DNA of 64,000 bases, taken from positions 25,511,618 through 25,575,617 of the forward strand of contig CP141128.1 of the NCBI GenBank assembly GCA_035236585.1, read 5' to 3'. The position numbers and the translations under genes are program-made. The notes below the pieces were generated by a model. It saw only the letters and a list, made by a program, of their open reading frames with translations, ran no database searches and was not told the DNA's origin. Position 1 is the first letter of the stretch; each line of letters begins with the position of its first letter. The DNA is from Warburgia ugandensis (lineage: Eukaryota; Streptophyta; Magnoliopsida; Canellales; Canellaceae). Positions 34,494 to 47,604 of the stretch are shown here, piece after piece.

Positions 34494-36097
34494 CATTAGA
34501 TAGTACTAAAAAAATTGAATCCAACAAGCCAAGGAACTCAGAAAATAGAGATCGTATGAAGGAGTGATGGGACTTCAATGTCAGGCCTACTTCATTAATT
34601 AAAAGTGAAAAAAAGACAGAGAAACCTCGAGGAACCATTTCGATAATGGCAGGGCTCGCTGGTGTTGCAACCTTAATATTTTACTATTCCATGATCAGGT
34701 CATGAGGTTTCAAGAAGTAGATCGTTTAATTGCATAATAGTTTGGAATTGAAACAGAAACCATTTGGTAATACTCAGAAAATGGAATTCAACGACCCAAG
34801 GAATGCAGAAAATAGAGTTTGTATGAAGGAGTTGTGCGACTTCAAAGTCAGGGCTCTTTCATTAATTAAAAGTGAAAAGAAAAACATAGAATCCTCATGG
34901 GGCAATTTTGATATTGGCCAGGCTTACCTGTGGAAGAACCTGAAAATTTATATATTCCATGATCAGGTTATGAGTATTTAAGAAGCATATCTTTTAATAG
35001 CACAATAATTTCAAATTAAAGCTGAAACCATTAGATAGTACTCAAAAAATTGAATCCAACAAGCCAAGGAACTCAGAAAATAGAGTTCGTATGAAGGAGT
35101 GATGGGACTTCAATGTCAGGCCTACTTCATTAATTAAAAGTGAAAAAAAGACAGAGAAACCTCGAGGAACCATTTCGATAATGGCAGGGCTCGCTGGTGT
35201 TGCAACCTTAATATTTTACTATTCCATGATCAGGTCATGAGGTTTCAAGAAGTAGATCGTTTAATTGCATAATAGTTTGGAATTGAAACAGAAACCATTT
35301 GGTAATACTCAGAAAATGGAATTCAACGACCCAAGGAATGCGGAAAATAGAGTTTGTATGAAGGAGTTGTGCGACTTCAAAGTCAGGGCTCTTTCATTAA
35401 TTAAAAGTGAAAAGAAAAACATAGAATCCTCATGGGGCAATTTTGATATTGGCCAGGCTTACCTGTGGAAGAACCTGAAAATTTATATATTCCATGATCA
35501 GGTTATGAGTATTTAAGAAGCATATCTTTTAATAGCACAATAATTTCAAATTAAAGCTGAAACCATTAGATAGTACTCAAAAAATTGAATCCAACAAGCC
35601 AAGGAACTCAGAAAATAGAGTTCGTATGAAGGAGTGATGGGACTTCAATGTCAGGCCTACTTCATTAATTAAAAGTGAAAAAAAGACAGAGAAACCTCGA
35701 GGAACCATTTCGATAATGGCAGGGCTCGCTGGTGTTGCAACCTTAATATTTTACTATTCCATGATCAGGTCATGAGGTTTCAAGAAGTAGATCGTTTAAT
35801 TGCATAATAGTTTGGAATTGAAACAGAAACCATTTGGTAATACTCAGAAAATGGAATTCAACGACCCAAGGAATGCAGAAAATAGAGTTTGTATGAAGGA
35901 GTTGTGCGACTTCAAAGTCAGGGCTCTTTCATTAATTAAAAGTGAAAAGAAAAACATAGAATCCTCATGGGGCAGTTTTGACATTGGCCAGCTTACTGTG
36001 GAAGAACCTCGAAAATTTATATATTCCATTATCGGGTTATGGGTATTTAAGAAGCATATCTTTTAATAGCACAATAATTTCAAATTAAAGCTGAAAC

Positions 36098-36365
36098 CAT
36101 TAGATAGTACTCAAAAAATGGAATTCAACGACCCAAGGAATGCAGAAAATAGAGTTTGTGTGAAGGAGTTGTGCAACTTCAAAGTCAGGGCTCTTTCATT
36201 AATTAAAAGTGAAAAGAAAAACATAGAATCCTCATGGGGCAGTTTTGTCATTGGCCAGGCTTACCTGTGGAAGAACTTGAAAATTTATATATTCCATGAT
36301 CAGGTTATGAGTATTTAAGAAGCATATCTTTTAATAGCACAATAATTTCAAATTAAAGCTGAAAC
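36098..36365 (+). repeat. Extra monomer A2 (A-A2-B trimer)
   Basis: Same B-to-A switch at its start, 1872 bp after the previous A2. It reads CAGTTTTGTCATTGG and lacks the GCACGATAA-linked haplotype, so it is a related but separate version. Confidence 0.8.
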
Positions 36366-39300
36366 CATTAGATAGTACTCAAAAAATTGAATCCAACAAG
36401 CCAAGGAACTCAGAAAATAGAGTTCGTATGAAGGAGTGATGGGACTTCAATGTCAGGCCTACTTCATTAATTAAAAGTGAAAAAAAGACAGAGAAACCTC
36501 GAGGAACCATTTCGATAATGGCAGGGCTCGCTGGTGTTGCAACCTTAATATTTTACTATTCCATGATCAGGTCATGAGGTTTCAAGAAGTAGATCGTTTA
36601 ATTGCATAATAGTTTGGAATTGAAACAGAAACCATTTGGTAATACTCAGAAAATGGAATTCAACGACCCAAGGAATGCGAGAAAATAGAGTTTGTATGAA
36701 GGAGTTGTGCGACTTCAAAGTCAGGGCTCTTTCATTAATTAAAAGTGAAAAGAAAAACATAGAATCCTCATGGGGCAGTTTTGACATTGGCCAGGCTTAC
36801 CTGTGGAAGAACCTGAAAATTTATATATTCCATGATCAGGTTATGAGTATTTAAGAAGCATATCTTTTAATAGCACAATAATTTCAAATTAAAGCTGAAA
36901 CCATTAGATAGTACTCAAAAAATTGAATCCAACAAGCCAAGGAACTCGAGAAAATAGAGTTCGTATGAAGGAGTGATGGGACTTCAATGTCAGGCCTACT
37001 TCATTAATTAAAAGTGAAAAAAAGACAGAGAAACCTCGAGGAACCATTTCGATAATGGCAAGGCTCGCTGGTGTTGCAACCTTAATATTTTACTATTCCA
37101 TGATCAGGTCATGAGGTTTCAAGAAGTAGATCGTTTAATTGCATAATAGTTTGGAATTAAAACAGAAACCATTTGATAATACTCGAAAATGGAATTCAAC
37201 GACCCAAGGAATGCGAGAAAATAGAGTTTGTATGAAGGAGTTGTGTGACTTCAAAGTCAAGGCCCTTTCATTAATTAAAAGTGAAAAGAATAACATAGAA
37301 TCCTCATGGGGCAGTTTTGACATTGGCCGGGCTTACTGTGGAAGAACCTGAAAATTTATATATTCCATGATCGGGTTATGAGTATTTAAGAAGCATATCT
37401 TTTAATAGCACAATAATTTCAAATTAAAGCTGAAACCATTAGATAGTACTCAAAAAATTGAATCCAACAAGCCAAGGAACTCGAGAAAATAGAGTTCGTA
37501 TGAAGGAGTGATGGGACTTCAATGTCGGGCCTACTTCATTAATTAAAAGTGAAAAAAAGACAGAGAAACCTCGAGGAACCATTTCGATAATGGCAGGGCT
37601 CGCTGGTGTTGCAACCTTAATATTTTACTATTCCATGATCAGGTCATGAGGTTTCAAGAAGTAGATCGTTTAATTGCATAATAGTTTGGAATTGAAACAG
37701 AAACCATTTGGTAATACTCAGAAAATGGAATTCAACGACCCAAGGAATGCGAGAAAATAGAGTTTGTATGAAGGAGTTGTGCGACTTCAAAGTCAGGGCT
37801 CTTTCATTAATTAAAAGTGAAAAGAAAAACATAGAATCCTCATGGGGCAGTTTTGACATTGGCCAGGCTTACCTGTGGAAGAACCTGAAAATTTATATAT
37901 TCCATGATCAGGTTATGAGTATTTAAGAAGCATATCTTTTAATAGCACAATAATTTCAAATTAAAGCTGAAACCATTAGATAGTACTCAAAAAATTGAAT
38001 CCAACAAGCCAAGGAACTCAGAAAATAGAGTTCGTATGAAGGAGTGATGGGACTTCAATGTCAGGCCTACTTCATTAATTAAAAGTGAAAAAAAGACAGA
38101 GAAACCTCGAGGAACCATTTCGATAATGGCAGGGCTCGCTGGTGTTGCAACCTTAATATTTTACTATTCCATGATCAGGTCATGAGGTTTCAAGAAGTAG
38201 ATCGTTTAATTGCATAATAGTTTGGAATTGAAACAGAAACCATTTGGTAATCCTCATATAATGGAATTCAACGACCCAAGGAATGCAAGAAAATAGAGAT
38301 CGTATGAAGGAGTTGTGCGACTTCAAAGTCAGGGCTCTTTCATTAATTAAAAGTGAAAAGAAAAACATAGAATCCTCATGGGGCAGTTTTGACATTGGCC
38401 AGGCTTACCTGTGGAAGAACCTGAAAATTTATATATTCCATGATCCGGTTATGAGTATTTAAGAAGCATATCTTTTAATAGCACAATAATTTCAAATTAA
38501 AGCTGAAACCATTAGATAGTACTCAAAAAATTGAATCCAACAAGCCAAGGAACTCGAGAAAATAGAGTTCGTATGAAGGAGTGATGGGACTTCAATGTCA
38601 TGCCTACTTCATTAATTAAAAGTGAAAAAAAGACAGAGAAACCTCGAGGAACCATTTCGATAATGGCAGGGCTCGCTGGTGTTGCAACCTTAATATTTTA
38701 CTATTCCATGATCAGGTCATGAGGTTTCAAGAAGTAGATCGTTTAATTGCATAATAGTTTGGAATTGAAACAGAAACCATTTGGTAATACTCAGAAAATG
38801 GAATTCAACGACCCAAGGAATGCAGAAAATAGAGTTTGTATGAAGGAGTTGTGCGACTTCAAAGTCAGGGCTCTTTCATTAATTAAAAGTGAAAAGAAAA
38901 ACATAGAATCCTCATGGGGCAGTTTTGACATTGGCCAGGCTTACCTGTGGAAGAACCTGAAAATTTATATATTCCATGATCAGGTTATGAGTATTTAAGA
39001 AGCATATCTTTTAATAGCACAATAATTTCAAATTAAAGCTGAAACCATTAGATAGTACTCAAAAAATTGAATCCAACAAGCCAAGGAACTCGAGAAAATA
39101 GAGTTCGTATGAAGGAGTGATGGGACTTCAATGTCGGCCTACTTCATTAATTAAAAGTGAAAAAAAGACAGAGAAACCTCGAGGAACCATTTCGATAATG
39201 GGAGGGCTCATTGGTGTTGCAACCTTAATATTTTACTATTCCATGATCAGGTCATGAGGTTTCAAGAAGTAGATCGTTTAATTGCATAATAGTTTGGAAT

Positions 39301-41185
39301 TGAAACAGAAACCATTTGGTAATACTCAGAAAATGGAATTCAACGACCCAAGGAATGCGTAAAATAGTGTTTGTATGAAGGAGTTGTGCGACTTCAAAGT
39401 CAGGGCTCTTTCATTAATTAAAAGTGAAAAGAAAAACATAGAATCCTCATGGGGCAGTTTTGACATTGGCCAGGCTTACCTGTGGAAGAACCTGAAAATT
39501 TATATATTCCATGATCAGGTTATGAGTATTTAAGAAGCATATCTTTTAATAGCACAATAATTTCAAATTAAAGCTGAAACCATTAGATAGTACTCAAAAA
39601 ATTGAATCCAACAAGCCAAGGAACTCAGAAAATAGAGTTCGTATGAAGGAGTGATGGGACTTCAATGTCAGGCCTACTTCATTAATTAAAAGTGGAAAAA
39701 AGACAGAGAAACCTCGAGGAACCATTTCGATAATGGCAGGGCTCGCTGGTGTTGCAACCTTAATATTTTACTATTCCATGATCAGGTCATGAGGTTTCAA
39801 GAAGTAGATCGTTTAATTGCATAATAGTTTGGAATTGAAACACAAAACCATTTGGTAATACTCAGAAAATGGAATTCAACGACCCAAGGAATGTAGAAAA
39901 TAGAGTTTGTGTGAAGGAGTTGTGCAACTTCAAAGTCAGGGCCCTTTCATTAATTAAAAGTGAAAAGAAAAACATAGAATCCTCATGGGGCAGTTTTGAC
40001 ATTGGCCAGGCTTACCTGTGGAAGAACCTGAAAATTTATATATTCCATGATCAGGTTATGAGTATTTAAGAAGCATATCTTTTAATAGCACAATAATTTC
40101 AAATTAAAGCTGAAACCATTAGATAGTACTCAAAAAATTGAATCCAACAAGCCAAGGAACTCAGAAAATAGAGTTCGTATGAAGGAGTGATGGGACTTCA
40201 ATGTCAGGCCTACTTCATTAATTAAAAGTGAAAAAAAGACAGAGAAACCTCGAGGAACCATTTCGATAATGGCAGGGCTCGCTGGTGTTGCAACCTTAAT
40301 ATTTTACTATTCCATGATCAGGTCATGAGGTTTCAAGAAGTAGATCGTTTAATTGCATAATAGTTTGGAATTGAAACAGAAACCATTTGGTAATACTCAG
40401 AAAATGGAATTCAACGACCCAAGGAATGGAGAAAATAGAGTTTGTATGAAGGAGTTGTGCGACTTCAAAGTCAGGGCTCTTTCATTAATTAAAAGTGAAA
40501 AGAAAAACATAGAATCCTCATGGGGCAGTTTTGACATTGGCCGAGGCTTACTGTGGAAGAACACGAAAATTTATATATTCCATTATCAGGTTATGAGTAT
40601 TTAAGAAGCATATCTTTTAATAGCACAATAATTTCAAATTAAAGCTGAAACCATTAGATAGTACTCAAAAAATTGAATCCAACAAGCCAAGGAACTCGAG
40701 AAAATAGAGTTCGTATGAAGGAGTGATGGGACTTCAATGTCAGGCCTACTTCATTAATTAAAAGTGAAAAAAAGACAGAGAAACCTCGAGGAACCATTTC
40801 GATAATGGCAGGGCTCGCTGGTGTTGCAACCTTAATATTTTACTATTCCATGATCAGGTCATGAGGTTTCAAGAAGTAGATCGTTTAATTGCATAATAGT
40901 TTGGAATTGAAACAGAAACCATTTGGTAATACTCAGAAAATGGAATTCAACGACCCAAGGAATGCAGAAAATAGAGTTTGTATGAAGGAGTTGTGCGACT
41001 TCAAAGTCAGGGCTCTTTCATTAATTAAAAGTGAAAAGAAAAACATAGAATCCTCATGGGGCAGTTTTGACATTGGCTGCTTACCTGTGGAAGAACCTGA
41101 AAATTTATATATTCCATTATCAGGTTATGAGTATTTAAGAAGCATATCTTTTAATAGCACAATAATTTCAAATTAAAGCTGAAAC

Positions 41186-41453
41186 CATTAGATAGTACTC
41201 AAAAAATGGAATTCAACGACCCAAGGAATGCAGAAAATAGAGTTTGTGTGAAGGAGTTGTGCAACTTCAAAGTCAGGGCTCTTTCATTAATTAAAAGTGA
41301 AAAGAAAAACATAGAATCCTCATGGGGCAGTGTTGACATTGGCCAGGCTTACCTGTGGAAGAACTTGAAAATTTATATATTCCATTATCAGGTTATGAGT
41401 ATTTAAGAAGCATATCTTTTAATAGCACAATAATTTCAAATTAAAGCTGAAAC
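41186..41453 (+). repeat. Extra monomer A2 (A-A2-B trimer)
   Basis: Has the B-to-A switch and GGCAGTGTTGACATTGG. The following B is of ordinary type. Confidence 0.82.
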
Positions 41454-44400
41454 CATTAGATAGTACTCAAAAAATTGAATCCAACAAGCCAAGGAACTCA
41501 GAAAATAGAGTTCGTATGAAGGAGTGATGGGACTTCAATGTCAGGCCTACTTCATTAATTAAAAGTGAAAAAAAGACAGAGAAACCTCGAGGAACCATTT
41601 CGATAATGGCAGGGCTCGCTGGTGTTGCAACCTTAATATTTTACTATTCCATGATCAGGTCATGAGGTTTCAAGAAGTAGATCGTTTAATTGCATAATAG
41701 TTTGGAATTGAAACAGAAACCATTTGGTAATACTCAGAAAATGGAATTCAACGACCCAAGGAATGCAAAAAATAGAGTTTGTGTGAAGGAGTTGTGCAAC
41801 TTCAAAGTCAGGGCTCTTTCATTAATTAAAAGTGAAAAGAAAAACATAGAATCCTCATGGGGCAGTTTTGACATTGGCCAGGCTTACCTGTGGAAGAACC
41901 TAAAAATTTATATATTCCATGATCAGGTTATGAGTATTTAAGAAGCATATCTTTTAATAGCACAATAATTTCAAATTAAAGCTGAAACCATTAGATAGTA
42001 CTCAAAAAATTGAATCCAACAAGCCAAGGAACTCAGAAAATTGAGTTCGTATGAAGGAGTGATGGGACTTCAATGTCGCCTACTTCATTAATTAAAAGTG
42101 AAAAAAGACGGAGAAACCTCGAGGAGCCATTTCGATAATGGCTGGGCTCGCTGGTGTTGCAACCTTAATATTTTACTATTCCATGATCAGGTCATGAGGT
42201 TTCAAGAAGTAGATCGTTTAATTGCATAATAGTTTGGAATTGAAACAGAAACCATTTGGTAATACTCAGAAAATGGAATTCAACGACCCAAGGAATGCGA
42301 GAAAATAGAGTTTGTATGAAGGAGTTGTGCGACTTCAAAGTCAGGGCTCTTTCATTAATTAAAAGTGAAAAGAAAAACATAGAATCCTCATGGGGCAGTT
42401 TTGACATTGGCCAGGCTTACCTGTGGAAGAACCTGAAAATTTATATATTCCATTATCAGGTTATGAGTATTTAAGAAGCATATCTTTTAATAGCACAATA
42501 ATTTCAAATTAAAGCTGAAACCATTAGATAGTACTCAAAAAATTGAATCCAACAAGCCAAGGAACTCGAGAAAATAGAGTTCGTATGAAGGAGTGATGGG
42601 ACTTCAATGTCGGGCCTACTTCATTAATTAAAAGTGAAAAAAGACAGAGAAACCTCGAGGAACCATTTCGATAATGGCAGGGGCTCGCTGGTGTTGCAAC
42701 CTTAATATTTTACTATTCCATGATCAGGTCATGAGGTTTCAAGAAGTAGATCGTTTAATTGCATAATAGTTTGGAATTGAAACAGAAACCATTTGGTAAT
42801 ACTCAGAAAATGGAATTCAACGACCCAAGGAATGCAGAAAATAGAGTTTGTATGAAGGAGTTGTGCGACTTCAAAGTCAGGGCTCTTTCATTAATTAAAA
42901 GTGAAAAGAAAAACATAGAATCCTCATGGGGCAGTGTTGACATTGGCCAGGCTTACCTGTGGAAGAACCTGAAAATTTATATATTCCATTATCAGGTTAT
43001 GAGTATTTAAGAAGCATATCTTTTAATAGCACAATAATTTCAAATTAAAGCTGAAACCATTAGATAGTACTCAAAAAATTGAATCCAACAAGCCAAGGAA
43101 CTCAGAAAATAGAGTTCGTATGAAGGAGTGATGGGACTTCAATGTCAGGCCTACTTCATTAATTAAAAGTGGAAAAAAGACAGAGAAACCTCGAGGAGCC
43201 ATTTCGATAATGGCAAGGCTCGTTGGTGTTGCAACCTTAATATTTTACTATTCCATGATCAGGTCATGAGGTTTCAAGAAGTAGATCGTTTAATTGCATA
43301 ATAGTTTGGAATTGAAACAGAAACCATTTGGTAATACTCAGAAAATGGAATTCAACGACCCAAGGAATGCAGAAAATAGAGTTTGTATGAAGGAGTTGTG
43401 CAACTTCAAAGTCGTGGCTCTTTCATTAATTAAAAGTGAAAAGAAAAACATAGAATCCTCATGGGGCAATTTTGACATTGGCCGGGCTTACTGTGGAAGA
43501 ACACGAAAATTTATATATTCCATTATCAGGTTATGAGTATTTAAGAAGCATATCTTTTAATAGCACAATAATTTCAAATTAAAGCTGAAACCATTAGATA
43601 GTACTCAAAAAATTGAATCCAACAAGCCAAGGAACTCAGAAAATAGAGTTCGTATGAAGGAGTGATGGGACTTCAATGTCATGCCTACTTCATTAATTAA
43701 AAGTGGAAAAAAGACAAAGAAACCTCGAGGAACCATTTCGATAATGGCAGGGCTCGCTGGTGTTGCAACCTTAATATTTTACTATTCCATGATCAGGTCA
43801 TGAGGTTTCAAGAAGTAGATCGTTTAATTGCATAATAGTTTGGAATTGAAACAGAAACCATTTGGTAATACTCAGAAAATGGAATTCAACGACCCAAGGA
43901 ATGCAAAAAATAGAGTTTGTGTGAAGGAGTTGTGCAACTTCAAAGTCAGGGCTCTTTCATTAATTAAAAGTGAAAAGAAAAACATAGAATCCTCATGGGG
44001 CAATTTTGATATTGGCCAGGCTTACCTGTGGAAGAACCTAAAAATTTATATATTCCATGATCAGGTTATGAGTATTTAAGAAGCATATCTTTTAATAGCA
44101 CAATAATTTCAAATTAAAGCTGAAACCATTAGATAGTACTCAAAAAATTGAATCCAACAAGCCAAGGAACTCAGAAAATAGAGTTCGTATGAAGGAGTGA
44201 TGGGACTTCAATGTCAGGCCTACTTCATTAATTAAAAGTGAAAAAAGACAGAGAAACCTCGAGGAACCATTTCGATAATGGCAGGGCTCGCTGGTGTTGC
44301 AACCTTAATATTTTACTATTCCATGATCAGGTCATGAGGTTTCAAGAAGTAGATCGTTTAATTGCATAATAGTTTGGAATTGAAACAGAAACCATTTGGT

Positions 44401-47336
44401 AATACTCAGAAAATGGAATTCAACGACCCAAGGAATGCGTAAAATAGAGTTTGTATGAAGGAGTTGTGCGACTTCAAAGTCAGGGCTCTTTCATTAATTA
44501 AAAGTGAAAAGAAAAACATAGAATCCTCATGGGGCAGTTTTGACATTGGCCAGGCTTACCTGTGGAAGAACCTGAAAATTTATATATTCCATTATCAGGT
44601 TATGAGTATTTAAGAAGCATATCTTTTAATAGCACAATAATTTCAAATTAAAGCTGAAACCATTAGATAGTACTCAAAAAATTGAATCCAACAAGCCAAG
44701 GAACTCAGAAAATAGAGTTCGTATGAAGGAGTGATGGGACTTCAATGTCAGGCCTACTTCATTAATTAAAAGTGAAAAAAAGACAGAGAAACCTCGAGGA
44801 ACCATTTCGATAATGGCAGGGCTCGCTGGTGTTGCAACCTTAATATTTTACTATTCCATGATCAGGTCATGAGGTTTCAAGAAGTAGATCGTTTAATTGC
44901 ATAATAGTTTGGAATTGAAACAGAAACCATTTGGTAATACTCAGAAAATGGAGTTCAACGACCCAAGGAATGCAGAAAATAGAGTTTGTATGAAGGAGTT
45001 GTGCGACTTCAAAGTCAGGGCTCTTTCATTAATTAAAAGTGAAAAGAAAAACATAGAATCCTCATGGGGCAGTTTTGACATTGGCCAGGCTTACCTGTGG
45101 AAGAACCTGAAAATTTATATATTCCATTATCAGGTTATGAGTATTTAAGAAGCATATCTTTTAATAGCACAATAATTTCAAATTAAAGCTGAAACCATTA
45201 GATAGTACTCAAAAAATTGAATCCAACAAGCCAAGGAACTCAGAAAATAGAGTTCGTATGAAGGAGTGATGGGACTTCAATGTCAGGCCAACTTCATTAA
45301 TTAAAAGTGGAAAAAAGACAGAGAAACCTCGAGGAACCATTTCGATAATGGCAGGGCTCGCTGGTGTTGCAACCTTAATATTTTACTATTCCATGATCAG
45401 GTCATGAGGTTTCAAGAAGTAGATCGTTTAATTGCATAATAGTTTGGAATTGAAGTAGAAACCATTTGGTAATACTCAGAAAATGGAATTCAACGACCCA
45501 AGGAATGCAGAAAATAGAGTTTGTGTGAAGGAGTTGTGCAACTTCAAAGTCAGGGCTCTTTCATTAATTAAAAGTGAAAAGAAAAACATAGAATCCTCAT
45601 GGGGCAGTTTTGACATTGGCCAGGCTTACCTGTGGAAGAACCTGAAAATTTATATATTCCATTATCAGGTTATGAGTATTTAAGAAGCATATCTTTTAAT
45701 AGCACAATAATTTCAAATTAAAGCTGAAACCATTAGATAGTACTCAAAAACTTGAATCCAACAAGCCAAGGAACTCAGAAAATAGAGTTCGTATGAAGGA
45801 GTGATGGGACTTCAATGTCAGGCCTACTTCATTAATTAAAAGTGGAAAAAAGACAGAGAAACCTCGAGGAACCATTTCGATAATGGCAGGGCTCGCTGGT
45901 GTTGCAACCTTAATATTTTACTATTCCATGATCAGGTCATGAGGTTTCAAGAAGTAGATCATTTAATTGCATAATAGTTTGGAATTGAAACAGAAACCAT
46001 TTGGTAATACTCAGAAAATGGAATTCAACGACCCAAGGAATGCAGAAAATAGAGTTTGTGTGAAGGAGTTGTGCAACTTCAAAGTCAGGGCTCTTTCATT
46101 AATTAAAAGTGAAAAGAAAAACATAGAATCCTCATGGGGCAGTTTTGACATTGGCCAGGCTTACCTGTGGAAGAACCTAAAAATTTATATATTCCATGAT
46201 CAGGTTATGAGTATTTAAGAAGCATATCTTTTAATAGCACAATAATTTCAAATTAAAGCTGAAACCATTAGATAGTACTCAAAAAATTGAATCCAACAAG
46301 CCAAGGAACGCTGAAAATAGAGTTCGTATGAAGGAGTGATGGGACTTCAATGTCAGGCCTACTTCATTAATTAAAAGTGAAAAAAAGACAGAGAAACCTC
46401 GAGGAACCATTTCGATAATGGCAGGGCTCGCTGGTGTTGCAACCTTAATATTTTACTATTCCATGATCAGGTCATGAGGTTTCAAGAAGTAGATCGTTTA
46501 ATTGCATAATAGTTTGGAATTGAAACAGAAACCATTTGGTAATACTCAGAAAATGGAGTTCAACGACCCAAGGAATGCAGAAAATAGAGTTTGTATGAAG
46601 GAGTTGTGCGACTTCAAAGTCAGGGCTCTTTCATTAATTAAAAGTGAAAAGAAAAACATAGAATCCTCATGGGGCAGTTTTGACATTGGCCAGGCTTACC
46701 TGTGGAAGAACTTGAAAATTTATATATTCCATTATCAGGTTATGAGTATTTAAGAAGCATATCTTTTAATAGCACAATAATTTCAAATTAAAGCTGAAAC
46801 CATTAGATAGTACTCAAAAAATTGAATCCAACAAGCCAAGGAACCCAGAGAAAATAGAGTTCGTATGAAGGAGTGATGGGACTTCAATGTCAGGCCTACT
46901 TCATTAATTAAAAGTGAAAAAAGACAGAGAAACCTCGAGGAACCATTTCGATAATGGCAGGGCTCGCTGGTGTTGCAACCTTAATATTTTACTATTCCAT
47001 GATCAGGTCATGAGGTTTCAAGAAGTAGATCGTTTAATTGCATAATAGTTTGGAATTGAAACAGAAACCATTTGGTAATACTCAGAAAATGGAGTTCAAC
47101 GACCCAAGGAATGCAGAAAATAGAGTTTGTATGAAGGAGTTGTGCGACTTCAAAGTCAGGGCTCTTTCATTAATTAAAAGTGAAAAGAAAAACATAGAAT
47201 CCTCATGGGGCAGTTTTGACATTGGCCAGGCTTACCTGTGGAAGAACCTGAAAATTTATATATTCCATTATCAGGTTATGAGTATTTAAGAAGCATATCT
47301 TTTAATAGCACAATAATTTCAAATTAAAGCTGAAAC

Positions 47337-47604
47337 CATTAGATAGTACTCAAAAAATGGAATTCAACGACCCAAGGAATGCAGAAAATAGAGTTTGTGT
47401 GAAGGAGTTGTGCAACTTCAAAGTCAGGGCTCTTTCATTAATTAAAAGTGAAAAGAAAAACATAGAATCCTCATGGGGCAGTGTTGACATTGGCCAGGCT
47501 TACCTGTGGAAGAACCTGAAAATTTATATATTCCATTATCAGGTTATGAGTATTTAAGAAGCATATCTTTTAATAGCACGATAATTTCAAATTAAAGCTG
47601 AAAC
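47337..47604 (+). repeat. Extra monomer A2 (A-A2-B trimer)
   Basis: Has the B-to-A switch, GGCAGTGTTGACATTGG and the full linked haplotype (GCACGATAATTTC, then TACTAAAAAAATTG and GAGATCG). Confidence 0.85.
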
